A DNA stretch of 64,000 nucleotides, from contig NZ_JAINWA010000001.1 in NCBI RefSeq assembly GCF_021021555.1, positions 186,001 through 250,000 of the forward strand. Direction: 5' to 3'. Made by a program: the position numbers and the translations under genes. The stretch comes from Teretinema zuelzerae (lineage in GTDB: Bacteria > Spirochaetota > Spirochaetia > Treponematales > Treponemataceae). The notes below the pieces were generated by a model that saw only the letters and a program-made list of their open reading frames with translations, did no database searches and was not told the DNA's origin. This document shows, one piece after another, positions 1 to 8,988 of the stretch; within the stretch, counting starts at the first letter, position 1, and every line of letters begins with the position of its first letter.

Positions 1-452
1 ATGCTGTTAAAAGCGGTTCCGATTCCTTCGATGTAGCCATGGTCGATTCGCTCTGGGATTTTTCCCGTATTCTCGCATACCAGCTTAAAAAGACAGGTTA
101 TTTTAAATGCGAGGAAAAGAAGCAGAAGCCGATCCATCATCCCGCAGAACTCATCGACATGAGTCCGGGAGGCATGCATATAGCTCTCGATCAAAGCAAC
201 TCGAAATTTCCAATACGAGAAGGCTCGATTTTCTCCATACGGATAATGACCGGAACGCAGGAGATTCAATGCACGACGAAGGTCGTTAGAAGATATTCGA
301 GGAAAGACTCGATCTCATACGGAACAGTATTCCTTGATCTTTCCAGCGAACAATTCATGCACCTCTACGAATGTTTATATCGAAGCCCGTATAACGAGTA
401 CGATCCGAGAGCTCATGAACAAAGCAGGAAAAAAGCTAAAACTTCTTTCTGA
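1..452 (+). CDS. PilZ-domain protein, 5' end cut by window edge
   Basis: The reading frame is already open at position 3 with no stop before the first internal ATG at 39, so the gene very likely begins upstream of the window. The visible part carries the PilZ signature DMSPGG (D/NxSxxG class), followed by alternating hydrophobic strands typical of a PilZ barrel. PilZ domains bind cyclic di-GMP; the companion RxxxR motif is not visible here and may lie upstream, so ligand binding is inferred. The tail is basic (HEQSRKKAKTSF). Its last 17 bases overlap the 3' end of the convergent methyltransferase gene. It is probably a cytosolic c-di-GMP effector, for example in motility control, but the partner is unknown. 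Confidence 0.75.
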   Translation, partial: AVKSGSDSFDVAMVDSLWDFSRILAYQLKKTGYFKCEEKKQKPIHHPAELIDMSPGGMHIALDQSNSKFPIREGSIFSIRIMTGTQEIQCTTKVVRRYSRKDSISYGTVFLDLSSEQFMHLYECLYRSPYNEYDPRAHEQSRKKAKTSF

Positions 453-1242
453 TAAGGCTGAAATAGAGCGGACCCGCGCCGTTACATGCATCGGGAAGAA
501 TATGATAGCCGTATTCGGTTGCATCGACTGCAGAAGACAATTCGCCGTAGGGCTCGAAATCGATTATTTGCCGTTCGGCATCGGCGTACTTGCGGAACAG
601 CTTTTCTACGACTCCGTCGTTTTCCGCTCTTGATAGCGCGCAAGTGGCGTAAAGAAGATGGCCGCCAGGCTTTAAAACAAGCCAAGCCGATGACAACAAG
701 GCCCATTGGCGAATTGACAGGTTTTTAATTCTTGCAGAAGTCCATTGTTCCAGATGAACAGGACTGTTGAGCACATGCCGTTCCGAAGAGCAGGGAGCGT
801 CGAGAAGTATCGAATCAGCGCTTTCTTTCTCGTACCGGCTCCACCGGGATGCGTCATGCCCGGTTACGGTCAGGCGACTGCGTACTTCCGGCGATAGATG
901 TTCGTCCAATACCGAAAGCAGCCTGCTTCTGCGGTCCCTCGAGAACTCATTTGAAACAAGCGAAACATTCGAGCCCATTCTAGAGGCAATAACAAGACTC
1001 TTTCCGCCAGGCGCGGCGCATAAATCCAAAATCCTTCCGTCAGCGGGAAGAGGAAGGGAATTCGCAGCTACAACGCTTCCGAAATCAAGATAATAGGGCT
1101 TAACAAGATTCTCGTTATAAGAATAATGAACAACTACTTTCTCCAGAGACGCTCTAAGGAGTTGCCAACGATCTCCGAATTCATGTTCATACCATTCGTC
1201 GAAAGCGGATGGGCCCTGATTAAGATTCCTCTTCTTTTTCAT
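436..1242 (-). CDS. RsmB/NOP2-family RNA (cytosine-5) methyltransferase
   Basis: A SAM-dependent RNA m5C methyltransferase of 268 residues. The SAM-binding loop LDLCAAPGGKS is at residues 72-82, motif IV DAPCSSE has Cys151, and motif VI YATCALS has Cys201. In this family the motif VI cysteine attacks C6 of the target cytosine and the motif IV cysteine helps release the product; both are present. The protein is shorter than E. coli RsmB (about 430 residues) because it lacks the N-terminal NusB-like domain, which resembles the NSUN3/4 type. The substrate (rRNA or tRNA) cannot be told from sequence. Its ATG overlaps the stop of the upstream pseudouridine synthase (TAATG, 1 base shared), so the two RNA-modification genes are probably translationally coupled. 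Confidence 0.88.
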   Translation of the reverse strand: MKKKRNLNQGPSAFDEWYEHEFGDRWQLLRASLEKVVVHYSYNENLVKPYYLDFGSVVAANSLPLPADGRILDLCAAPGGKSLVIASRMGSNVSLVSNEFSRDRRSRLLSVLDEHLSPEVRSRLTVTGHDASRWSRYEKESADSILLDAPCSSERHVLNSPVHLEQWTSARIKNLSIRQWALLSSAWLVLKPGGHLLYATCALSRAENDGVVEKLFRKYADAERQIIDFEPYGELSSAVDATEYGYHILPDACNGAGPLYFSLIRKKF

Positions 1243-1976
1243 TAATCATCCTGAAGAGGGAACGCGTTCCACAGGTTGTCGGGATCGAAAATAGGAGCAG
1301 TCACCGTACATACATCTCCTGTTCCGGGGAGATAGAATTGAATGCGGGAAGCATGAAGACGGATGCCTCCCCTGGGATCGCTTCGCCTTGCTCCGTATTT
1401 AAGGTCTCCCTTAATCGGCATCCCTGAGGCGCTTAACTGAGCTCTGATTTGATGTGTTCTGCCCGTAAGAGGATGTATTATCAAAAAAAGGTACTTATCG
1501 CCCTCCCCTGCCAGTTTCCACTCCAAAGCAGCCTTTTTCCAGACGCCATCTGCCGGCGGTTTCTCTGCAAAAGGGAAAGTGTAAGCTTTATGATGTTTGG
1601 AATCGAAACGAATAAAGTGTTCCATGACGCCTGAATCCGCCGTCAAGGGGGATGCGGGCTTCTCGGTAACGGCTAAATATCTTTTCCGAGTTCTTCCCGA
1701 TGAAAACTCAGCCGATAACGCAGCGCAAACCTCCGGCGTTCTTGCCAATAAGACGCATCCGCTTACAGGCTGATCTATTCTATGAACAGCCTGTACATCG
1801 GGAGCCGCGCAACCGAAACATTCTTCTAGTTCGCCGCGAAGATTTGAAATAAGAGATAATGATTTGTCTTTCACTGTTGTTTCGCAAATTTCGCCTATCT
1901 GCTTATTCACCACGGCAATATCTTTTGTATGATATATAACGCGTCCTTTTAGAAAAGCCGCCTGTTCATTTTTCAT
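1242..1976 (-). CDS. RluA-family pseudouridine synthase
   Basis: Converts specific uridines in rRNA or tRNA to pseudouridine. The family signature VHRIDQPVSG is at residues 64-73, with catalytic Asp68 in HRID; the second conserved block GRTHQIRAQL and the DLKYG segment follow. The length (244 residues) suits a single catalytic domain without an S4 RNA-binding domain, so it resembles the TruC/RluA subgroup more than RluC/RluD. It overlaps the GH3 gene upstream by 11 bases and the methyltransferase gene downstream by 1 base, so the three genes look like one minus-strand transcription unit. The target position cannot be assigned. Confidence 0.87.
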   Translation of the reverse strand: MKNEQAAFLKGRVIYHTKDIAVVNKQIGEICETTVKDKSLSLISNLRGELEECFGCAAPDVQAVHRIDQPVSGCVLLARTPEVCAALSAEFSSGRTRKRYLAVTEKPASPLTADSGVMEHFIRFDSKHHKAYTFPFAEKPPADGVWKKAALEWKLAGEGDKYLFLIIHPLTGRTHQIRAQLSASGMPIKGDLKYGARRSDPRGGIRLHASRIQFYLPGTGDVCTVTAPIFDPDNLWNAFPLQDD

Positions 1977-3282
1977 CGGTTTCTCCTAAGATTTCGGCGC
2001 CTTTTCTCATCGCCGCTAAATACGCTTCTTCGTCTATCAAGGCTGACTTAAATGCGTGTTTGTCTCTATTGAAAACATCGTTTACGTTTAATATCCGAAT
2101 CAAACCCGCACGATGCTTTATCCTGATTATTCTGCGGACTGCTTCATCGAGACGAAGAACAAATTCAGGCGATTGCTCCGCTTTGCTTTGAATTGCTGAA
2201 GCGGCAGCGCGAAAGCCCGTATCTGATATCATAATCATATCACATCCGGCTTCCAATGCTAAGACGGCGGAAGCCGCAGTCGAAAAACCTGCCGATTCCA
2301 AAGCTTTCATAGAAAGATCGTCGGTAATCACCAGCCCGTCATACTGCAGCTCGTTTCTCAATAACTGTCGTACGCCGTGCGTTGATAAACAAAAAGGATG
2401 CAGTTGATCTATGACAGGAACGAGAACATGAGACGCCAGCAATGCCGGCGTGTCCAATTCAAAGAGTTTTCTGAATGGAAGAATAAAATCAGTGCGAAGA
2501 GATTGCTCGGAAACATCCATCACCGGGATGCCGAGGTGGGGATCGTCAGACGTATTTCCGGGAAAATGTTTAAGTACTGGTATTATGCCGGAAGACAGAT
2601 AGCCCTCAATTGCGGCAACGGAATACTTAAATGATATATCTGGATCATCGCCGAAAGATCTATCCGATAAAAAAGAAGCGTTGTACGGCATACGAATTTC
2701 GGCGACAGGAGCCAAATTGATATGGATGCCTAGATAAGACAGCTGAATTGCGGTTAGTGAGTATAATCGACGCGCCTGTTCTGGCGACAAATCATGCGCG
2801 ACAACGGCGGGCGACGGCAAACGAGTAGTAAGCTTACCGGTGCGGTACACAGCGCCGCCTTCATGATCGATAGCGAATAACACAGGAGAAGGCGCTTTAA
2901 GCGACTGGAAAGAACGTTGACAGTCTTGTATATAGCTTTTCATGACCATGGGGTCGTCGGCGATATTTTTCTTAAATAATAAAACGGCTCCCGGAACAGC
3001 ATTTGCGAAATGTCTATTCAGATGGGGCGGAAAAAAAGCCGAACCGTCAATGGATGTCATAATGACTTGATAAGATTTTTGCTCAAGAGTCATGCTCTTG
3101 AGCATCGAACGGTATAAAAAGTCGCCGCTGTTATGATTTAAGGACTTGCTTTTGATTTCTTCGCCGCCTGCTGTTGTATTCGCAACCGAGCGATATGAAA
3201 AAGTTATGAAGCTGAACAGTACGATAATAAAACAACAAATGCAGAATAAAGAAATAAAGACCTTTTTATATAAACGACGCAT
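1966..3282 (-). CDS. GH3 family beta-N-acetylhexosaminidase-like protein, membrane anchored
   Basis: A glycoside hydrolase family 3 (NagZ-like) protein of 438 residues. An N-terminal hydrophobic segment (about residues 8-29) after MRRLYKK acts as signal or anchor, unlike cytosolic NagZ of E. coli. AIDHEGG at 137-143 is the substrate-binding block. KHFPG at 238-242 followed by DDPH (His249) corresponds to the family's acid/base His-Asp loop, but the usual KHFPGHG spacing is altered to KHFPGNTSDD. ITDDLSM (319-325) holds the nucleophile Asp. It probably trims N-acetylhexosaminides in the periplasm, for example in peptidoglycan recycling. No Shine-Dalgarno lies before the ATG, and a promoter -10 sits only 8 bases upstream. 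Confidence 0.82.
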   Translation of the reverse strand: MRRLYKKVFISLFCICCFIIVLFSFITFSYRSVANTTAGGEEIKSKSLNHNSGDFLYRSMLKSMTLEQKSYQVIMTSIDGSAFFPPHLNRHFANAVPGAVLLFKKNIADDPMVMKSYIQDCQRSFQSLKAPSPVLFAIDHEGGAVYRTGKLTTRLPSPAVVAHDLSPEQARRLYSLTAIQLSYLGIHINLAPVAEIRMPYNASFLSDRSFGDDPDISFKYSVAAIEGYLSSGIIPVLKHFPGNTSDDPHLGIPVMDVSEQSLRTDFILPFRKLFELDTPALLASHVLVPVIDQLHPFCLSTHGVRQLLRNELQYDGLVITDDLSMKALESAGFSTAASAVLALEAGCDMIMISDTGFRAAASAIQSKAEQSPEFVLRLDEAVRRIIRIKHRAGLIRILNVNDVFNRDKHAFKSALIDEEAYLAAMRKGAEILGETDEK

Positions 3283-3290
3283 GAATTAGA

Positions 3291-3318
3291 GTATAAAAAA
3301 AAAGCCGTCCTTACGCAA
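3291..3318 (-). promoter_or_regulatory. candidate promoter of the GH3 operon, embedded in the oadB terminator
   Basis: On the minus strand TTGCGT (3318-3313), a 16-base spacer and TATACT (3296-3291) match a sigma70 promoter. The -35 falls in the loop of the oadB terminator hairpin and the spacer in its T-run. The expected start of transcription is within 1-3 bases of the ATG at 3282, which would make the mRNA leaderless. Called by eye only. Confidence 0.45.
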
Positions 3319-3328
3319 GGACGGCTTT
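3296..3328 (-). terminator. Rho-independent terminator of oadGAB
   Basis: A perfect 12-bp stem (3301-3312 with 3317-3328, arm AAAGCCGTCCTT) and a 4-base loop lie 18 bases beyond the oadB stop. On the minus strand the hairpin is followed by an unbroken run of T. Confidence 0.9.
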
Positions 3329-3345
3329 AGTGAAGAAAATTTTTA

Positions 3346-4758
3346 TCAGTGAGCGACTACGGACAGCGCCTTAGCGGCTGCTTCTCCGTAGGTAGAAATG
3401 AACACGCCCGCCGCAATTGCGGTGCCGATAACTCCTGCAACGTTCGGTCCCATCGCATGCATGAGAAGGAAGTTGCCGGGATCGTACTCGAGACCGACCT
3501 TGTTGGATACGCGGGCGGCCATCGGTACCGCGGAAACGCCGGCGGAACCGATGAGCGGATTGATCTTTTCTTTAAGGAAGAGATTCATGAGCTTGGCAAC
3601 CAGCACGCCGCCGGCCGTCGCGACGCAGAATGCAATCAATCCAAGTACGATGATTCCAACTGCGTTCGGGTTCATGATTTTCTCGGGGGTCATCTGCGAA
3701 CCGACTCCCAAGGAAAGAAGAATTGAAACAATGTTAAGAAGCTCGTTCTCCATGGTCTTCGAAATGCGTTCGACAACGCCCACTTCTTTTACGAAGTTTC
3801 CGAACGCCAGCATGCCGATAAGGGGCGCGGCGGGAGGAATAAGGAGAATCGACAGAACGAGCAGTCCGATGGGGAAAAGAATCTTTTCGGCTTTGGATAC
3901 ATGCCTCATCTGCTTCATCTTGATATGGCGTTCTTTATCGGTCGTGAGCAGCTTCATTATGGGAGGCTGGATCATAGGAACCAGCGCCATATAGGAATAT
4001 GCGGCGACCGCAATGACGGCCATCATATGGGGAGCGAGCTTCCCGGAAAGATAAATCGATGTGGGGCCGTCCGCTCCGCCTATGATGGCGATAGCGGCAG
4101 CTTCGAACATGTTGTATTCGATTCCGGGAATGAGGTTCATCACTGCGACGCCGAAGAGAGTCGCGAATACGCCCAGCTGAGCCGCTCCTCCGAGAAGAGC
4201 GGTCTTCGGATTGGCGATCAGCGGACCGAAGTCGGTCATCGCTCCGATGCCCATGAAAATGAGCATAGGGAAGAACTCGTTGCCGACGCCGGCGTCGTAG
4301 ATGATCTTGAGCATTCCAGAGTGTTCGGCGTACATGCCGCCTCCGGGAATGTTTACGAATACGGTTCCGAATCCTATCGGGATGAGAAGCAGAGGCTCGA
4401 AGCCCCTGGCGGCGCCCAAATAGATAATGAGGAAGCCGATCGCCATCATCATCAATCGTTGCCAACCCGGAACGATATCCGACTTGGTGGGATCGACGAG
4501 ATCGGGAACTTCTTCATACCCATTGACGATCGCGTTGATGCCGGTGTTTTCCACCGTATTCGAAAGGAATTCGTCAAGAGACACAAGCGGAACATTTTCA
4601 GAACCAGCGATGTCTACATCGAGGTTCGCCAGTGAAGGTCGGCGCGTGTCGTCGGTCGACGCGAACGCAGTGCTCATTACGGAGTACACGAGCGCGACCG
4701 CCATGACGGCCATCGTCACATTTATAACATGACGTTTAGACTTCTTATTTTCGAGCAT
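3346..4758 (-). CDS. oadB: oxaloacetate decarboxylase Na+-pump beta subunit
   Basis: The integral membrane subunit that decarboxylates carboxybiotin and couples it to Na+ export. It has many hydrophobic helices. [10 protein letters not shown] (Asp230) matches the Na+/proton-binding Asp region of Klebsiella OadB, and [19 protein letters not shown] near residue 405 matches the second conserved Na+ site. The protein has 470 residues, longer than many family members. The extra is an N-terminal helix at about 12-33 followed by a polar stretch before the conserved core at about residue 100. The RBS GGAGAGG lies before the ATG. It is the last gene of oadG-oadA-oadB, 12 bases after oadA, and is followed by a strong terminator. 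The glutaconyl-CoA and methylmalonyl-CoA pumps share this subunit type; the substrate is assigned from the oadA context. Confidence 0.92.
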   Translation of the reverse strand: MLENKKSKRHVINVTMAVMAVALVYSVMSTAFASTDDTRRPSLANLDVDIAGSENVPLVSLDEFLSNTVENTGINAIVNGYEEVPDLVDPTKSDIVPGWQRLMMMAIGFLIIYLGAARGFEPLLLIPIGFGTVFVNIPGGGMYAEHSGMLKIIYDAGVGNEFFPMLIFMGIGAMTDFGPLIANPKTALLGGAAQLGVFATLFGVAVMNLIPGIEYNMFEAAAIAIIGGADGPTSIYLSGKLAPHMMAVIAVAAYSYMALVPMIQPPIMKLLTTDKERHIKMKQMRHVSKAEKILFPIGLLVLSILLIPPAAPLIGMLAFGNFVKEVGVVERISKTMENELLNIVSILLSLGVGSQMTPEKIMNPNAVGIIVLGLIAFCVATAGGVLVAKLMNLFLKEKINPLIGSAGVSAVPMAARVSNKVGLEYDPGNFLLMHAMGPNVAGVIGTAIAAGVFISTYGEAAAKALSVVAH

Positions 4759-4770
4759 ACACCTCTCCAG

Positions 4771-6822
4771 TTATTTGATTTCCGCGAGCATCTGGCCTGC
4801 GGCAATCTGGGTTCCGGGAGCCACGAGGAAGTGAACCGATCCGGCGGCTGTGGCCTTGATTTCCAATTCCATCTTCATAGATTCGATGATGATGACGGTT
4901 TGGCCGACAGAAACTGTTGATCCTGCTGCTACGACATGCTTAAGCAGAGTACCGGCGACCGGAGCTGGTATAGTTACTCCTCCGGAAGGTACGGCTGCGG
5001 CGGCGGGAGCTGCTGCGGCAGGAGCCGCCGGGGCGACGGGAGCTGCTACAGGCGCGCCTCCGCCGATCGTGGCGATCGCCTGTCCGGCGGTGATCTGCGA
5101 TCCAGGCTGGACAGCGAAGTTCACGGGACCATCGGCGGTTGCCTTGACCTCGAGTTCCATCTTCATGGATTCGATCATGATAATCGTCTGTCCGGACTTG
5201 ACCTGAGCTCCGTTGGCAACGACATGCTTGAGAAGAGTACCTGCTACAGGAGCGGTAATGGTGGCGCCGGACGAAACCGCCGCGGGAGCCGCTGCAGAAG
5301 CCGTGCCGGCCGCCTTGAATGCAACATTGTATGCGGTGCCGTTTACATTCACGCTCATCGAATCGCCTGAGGGACCGGCGACGACATTGTAGTCGGCTCC
5401 GTTTACGCTGACGACATAGGATCCGCCCTTGCTTGATCCGGCGGCGGCTGCAGGAGCCGCATTGAAGGTCACGGGACCGTTAGCTCGTTCCTTGAAGAAC
5501 TTGGGAGCGACTTTCGGGAACATGGCATAGGTAAGAATGTCTTCTGCATTGTCCGTTGCTCCGTTAGCGACAGCTTCTTTTTCGAGCTTTTCAAATTCGT
5601 TCGAAATGTCGTCGGCGGGACGATGCGTAATTGAAGCTTCCATCTTCAGCTCGCCGAGAGCCTTCTTCACGAGTTCGGGATTGCAGTCGGTAGTGGTCTT
5701 TCCGTACTTTCCTACCAGCAGGTCCTTCGTCTCCGCGGTAAGGCGGTTATAGCGGCCGAAAAGAACGTTGAACACAGCCTGAGTTCCGACGATCTGGCTG
5801 GTGGGCGTAACGAGCGGGATATATCCGCAGTCTTTCTGAACGATCGGAATTTCTTTGAGTACTTCGTCGATCTTGTCGGCGGCGCCCTGTTCCTTCAGCT
5901 GGCTTTCGAGGTTGGAAAGCATTCCGCCGGGAACCTGGGATACGAGGATGCGGGTATCCGCGCCGAGGAAGCTCGATTCGAACTTTGCGTATTTCTTGCG
6001 GACATCGCGGAAGTAGTCCGCGATTTCAAGAAGGAGTTTGATATCGAGGCCGGTGTCCATATCTGATCCCTGAAGAATCTCGACAAGGGTCTCGGTCGGG
6101 CTATGGGAGGTACCCATGGACATCGAGGAAATAACGGTGTCGAGAACGTCTGCGCCGGCTTTCGCGGCTTCGGTCAACGTAGCGACGGACATACCTGTAG
6201 TGGCGTGAGTGTGAACCTGGACGGGAATATCTACCTTGCTCTTTATGGACTTAACCAGCTCATAAGCGTCGAAGGGCTTCAGAAGACCGGCCATGTCCTT
6301 AATGCAGATGGAATCCGCGCCGGTATCTGCATAGGCCTTAGCCAGATCGGCATAGGCCTTCAGCGTATGTACGGGAGTCGTGGCATAGGAGATTGTAAGC
6401 TGGACGTGCTTTCCGGTTTTCTTCGCCGCGGCTGTCGCCCGGGCGAGATTGCGGGGATCGTTGAGTGCATCGAAAATTCGGAATACATCGACGCCGTTTT
6501 TCGCGGCTGCCTCGACGAATTTATCGACCACGTCGTCGGCGTAATGGCGGTAGCCGAGAAGGTTCTGGCCGCGAAGAAGCATCATAATGGGGGTATTGGG
6601 AAGCGCTTTCTTGAGAGAGCGGAGGCGATCCCACGGATCTTCGTTCAGGAAGCGGATGCAAGAATCGAAAGTCGCTCCGCCCCATCCTTCGAGGCTGAAG
6701 TAACCGACTTTGTCGAGCTTTTCGCAGATGGGAAGCATATCTGCAGTCGTCATGCGGGTTGCATGGAGGGACTGATGGGCGTCGCGAAGGACGAGATCAG
6801 AAATCTTTACTTTCTTGGCCAT
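4771..6822 (-). CDS. oadA: oxaloacetate decarboxylase alpha subunit with two biotinyl domains
   Basis: The carboxyltransferase and biotin carrier of the Na+-translocating oxaloacetate decarboxylase: it moves CO2 from oxaloacetate to biotin. The N-terminal TIM-barrel carries RDAHQS (13-18), the active-site lysine in CIKDMAG (Lys175) and the metal ligands VHTH (His204, His206). The PYC/OADA domain follows to about residue 430. The C-terminus is unusual. There are two complete biotinyl domains, each with an ESMKMELE motif (Lys554 and Lys650), joined by an Ala/Pro-rich linker; the usual protein has one. The RBS AAGGAG precedes the ATG, and the gene starts 10 bases after oadG. Pyruvate carboxylase subunit B is a related alternative, but the oadG and oadB neighbours decide for the pump. 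Confidence 0.94.
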   Translation of the reverse strand: MAKKVKISDLVLRDAHQSLHATRMTTADMLPICEKLDKVGYFSLEGWGGATFDSCIRFLNEDPWDRLRSLKKALPNTPIMMLLRGQNLLGYRHYADDVVDKFVEAAAKNGVDVFRIFDALNDPRNLARATAAAKKTGKHVQLTISYATTPVHTLKAYADLAKAYADTGADSICIKDMAGLLKPFDAYELVKSIKSKVDIPVQVHTHATTGMSVATLTEAAKAGADVLDTVISSMSMGTSHSPTETLVEILQGSDMDTGLDIKLLLEIADYFRDVRKKYAKFESSFLGADTRILVSQVPGGMLSNLESQLKEQGAADKIDEVLKEIPIVQKDCGYIPLVTPTSQIVGTQAVFNVLFGRYNRLTAETKDLLVGKYGKTTTDCNPELVKKALGELKMEASITHRPADDISNEFEKLEKEAVANGATDNAEDILTYAMFPKVAPKFFKERANGPVTFNAAPAAAAGSSKGGSYVVSVNGADYNVVAGPSGDSMSVNVNGTAYNVAFKAAGTASAAAPAAVSSGATITAPVAGTLLKHVVANGAQVKSGQTIIMIESMKMELEVKATADGPVNFAVQPGSQITAGQAIATIGGGAPVAAPVAPAAPAAAAPAAAAVPSGGVTIPAPVAGTLLKHVVAAGSTVSVGQTVIIIESMKMELEIKATAAGSVHFLVAPGTQIAAGQMLAEIK

Positions 6823-6832
6823 GTGGGTCTCC

Positions 6833-7078
6833 TTAATTCTTCTGTTTCTCGTTTATCGCCGCGGCTATGGCGGCGATAACGGCCTGATCAAGGCCCGGTG
6901 AAGCTGCAACAGTTGCAGCGCTTGATGCGGTTTTCGCATCCTTGTCAATACCTGTAACCTTCACGAAAATTTCGATGAGTTTCATAAAAGCAATGAGTAT
7001 GACAAGGAAACTGAAAACAACGCCCATGCCTAACACAGTCAGCATACCGCTCTGACTGATCATCTCAGGTATTGTCAT
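6833..7078 (-). CDS. oadG: oxaloacetate decarboxylase gamma subunit, small membrane anchor
   Basis: An 81-residue protein. The start is set at the ATG at 7078 because GGAGG stands 5 bases before it; the same frame stays open upstream, but that stretch contains the operon promoter. One transmembrane helix (about 11-32: MLTVLGMGVVFSFLVILIAF) is followed by a short cytosolic tail with an Ala-rich segment, the layout of OadG. OadG holds the alpha and beta subunits together and, in Klebsiella, binds zinc through C-terminal histidines. No histidines are visible here, so that role is not supported. It is the first gene of the oadGAB operon. Confidence 0.82.
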   Translation of the reverse strand: MTIPEMISQSGMLTVLGMGVVFSFLVILIAFMKLIEIFVKVTGIDKDAKTASSAATVAASPGLDQAVIAAIAAAINEKQKN

Positions 7079-7109
7079 AAAGCCTCCAAAAAAATACTGA
7101 ATCACTTCC

Positions 7110-7138
7110 AAGATATAGAAAAAAGTCTCCTTGTTCAA
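7110..7138 (-). promoter_or_regulatory. candidate sigma70 promoter of oadGAB
   Basis: Minus strand TTGAAC (7138-7133), a 17-base spacer and TATCTT (7115-7110). Transcription would start about 25 bases before the oadG ATG, leaving room for its GGAGG. It overlaps the -35 of the divergent phosphohexomutase promoter. Confidence 0.55.
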
Positions 7139-7159
7139 GACTACAAAAACCGCTATACT
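7131..7159 (+). promoter_or_regulatory. candidate sigma70 promoter of the phosphohexomutase gene
   Basis: TTGTTC (7131-7136), a 17-base spacer and TATACT (7154-7159) lie about 47 bases before the ATG at 7207. The element physically overlaps the divergent oadGAB promoter, so the two may compete. Confidence 0.6.
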
Positions 7160-7206
7160 GTCAAAAATGGCATAAGTCGGGATCATGCGATCCGGAGGAG
7201 AATAGA

Positions 7207-8976
7207 ATGAATCAAAACGAAATTTTAGCGCGGGCTAATACCTACTTATCCGAAGAAAAAGATGAAAAATTCGCCGCAGAAGTGCGGACTCTCATAGACC
7301 AGAAAGATTTTACCGAGCTCGAAGACAGGTTCTACCAGAATCTTGAATTCGGAACAGGAGGTCTGAGGGGAATTATCGGCGGCGGCACGAACCGCATGAA
7401 TACGTTCATGATCAACCGCGCAACACAGGGATTGGCGAACTACTTCATCAAGACGTTTCCGGACAAGGCGAAAAACGGCACTCTCAGCGCCGTCGTCGCC
7501 TGCGACTCCCGCAGATACTCCGACGTTTTCGCGGAAGCGACCGCTTTGATATTCGCGGCGAACGGTTTTAAAACCTATCTGTTCACCGGCCTGCGCCCCA
7601 CGCCTGAACTTTCCTTTGCGATACGAACGCTCGGCTGCGATACCGGGGTAGTCGTTACCGCCTCCCATAACCCGCCGCAGTACAACGGGTACAAGGCCTA
7701 TTGGAACGACGGCGCACAGGTAACCGAGCCTCACGACGCGCTCATCATCGATGAGGTGAACGCTGTTTCAAATATTAAATCGATCGGCAGGAATGAAGCG
7801 CTTGACAAAGGCCTATTAAAACTCATCGACGCAGAAGTCGACGAACCCTATTGGGCGATGGTTCAGAGCAAACTGTTCAGACCTCAGCTAATACGCGAAA
7901 AAGCTCCCGAGGTGAAAATAGTCTACACGCCCCTCCACGGAACGGGCGCCATGCATGTCGAAAAGGTTCTGGGCAATCTCGGACTCAAGGTTATTTCAGT
8001 TCCGGAGCAAAGAGAACCCGACGGCAACTTCCCGACGGTCGCCTACCCGAATCCAGAAGAGGCGGCGGCGCTGAAAATGGCCGTCGAACTCGGAGTCAAG
8101 GAAAAAGCGGATGTGGTAATGGCGACTGATCCCGACTCCGACCGATTCGGAAGCGCTGTTCCCGGCCCCGACGGATCTTTCGTGTTGATTTCAGGCAACC
8201 AAATGGGAGCGCTCCTTACGGATTACATCTGCCTTTCAAGGAAAGAACTCGGTACCATGCCGAAAAATCCTGCGATCATCAGATCGATCGTCACATCCTC
8301 AATGGGAGACCGGATTGCGGCAAGCTACGGAGTTCATACATTGGAATGCCTCACCGGATTCAAGTGGATCGCGGCAGTGATGGCTCAATTCGAACAGACG
8401 AACAAGAACTCGTATGTATTCGGCTATGAAGAAAGCTACGGATACAACATTGAAACGGAAGTCAGAGACAAAGACGGCATATCAGCTGCGGCCTTATGCG
8501 CGGAAATGACTCTCTATTGGAGAAGCAAGGGAAAGAGTCTTCTCGATCGCTTGAACGAGCTATTCATCGCTCATGGTTATTTTGAGGAAAAAGCAATAAG
8601 CAAATCGTTCCCCGGAGCGTCCGGCGGAGAAACCATGAAAAAACTGATGTCCGACCTTCGCACAAACGGATTAAAAACCCTGGGCGGAAAAAAAGTTTCA
8701 ACGATACGGGACATCAAGGAAAAATCGTCTTACTCCCCTTCGGAACCTGCTGTAAAAACAGCGATAGATCTTCCTTCAAGCAATGTTCTCCAATTCTTCC
8801 TTGAGGACGGTTCGGTCGTAAGCGCCAGGCCCAGCGGAACAGAGCCTAAAATCAAGTTCTATATATCGAGCGTGAGCCAAGTAGAAGGAACGGATCTTTC
8901 ATCTGCTAAAAAAGCGGCAAACAAGACGATTTCCGCCATCGAAGCAGAAATCAAAGCAATACTCGATAGAGCGTAA
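7207..8976 (+). CDS. phosphoglucomutase/phosphomannomutase
   Basis: An alpha-D-phosphohexomutase of 589 residues that interconverts hexose 1- and 6-phosphates. All four family signatures are present: the phosphoserine loop TASHNPP (Ser153), the metal-binding loop DPDSDRFG near residue 309, the sugar-binding loop GYEESYGY near 416 and the phosphate-binding loop RPSGTEPKIKFY close to the C-terminus. The size and the FGTGGLRG block suit the PgcA/PGM2 group. A strong RBS (GGAGGAG) lies 7 bases before the ATG. The exonuclease gene begins 12 bases downstream, so the two are probably co-transcribed. A second, divergent phosphohexomutase is at 57068. Confidence 0.92.
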   Translation: MNQNEILARANTYLSEEKDEKFAAEVRTLIDQKDFTELEDRFYQNLEFGTGGLRGIIGGGTNRMNTFMINRATQGLANYFIKTFPDKAKNGTLSAVVACDSRRYSDVFAEATALIFAANGFKTYLFTGLRPTPELSFAIRTLGCDTGVVVTASHNPPQYNGYKAYWNDGAQVTEPHDALIIDEVNAVSNIKSIGRNEALDKGLLKLIDAEVDEPYWAMVQSKLFRPQLIREKAPEVKIVYTPLHGTGAMHVEKVLGNLGLKVISVPEQREPDGNFPTVAYPNPEEAAALKMAVELGVKEKADVVMATDPDSDRFGSAVPGPDGSFVLISGNQMGALLTDYICLSRKELGTMPKNPAIIRSIVTSSMGDRIAASYGVHTLECLTGFKWIAAVMAQFEQTNKNSYVFGYEESYGYNIETEVRDKDGISAAALCAEMTLYWRSKGKSLLDRLNELFIAHGYFEEKAISKSFPGASGGETMKKLMSDLRTNGLKTLGGKKVSTIRDIKEKSSYSPSEPAVKTAIDLPSSNVLQFFLEDGSVVSARPSGTEPKIKFYISSVSQVEGTDLSSAKKAANKTISAIEAEIKAILDRA

Positions 8977-8988
8977 GGACGGATACAG

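Noticed and set aside
7079-7186. N-terminal extension of oadG by 36 codons
   Set aside because: The stretch covers the operon promoter and leader, and the ATG at 7078 has a perfect GGAGG.
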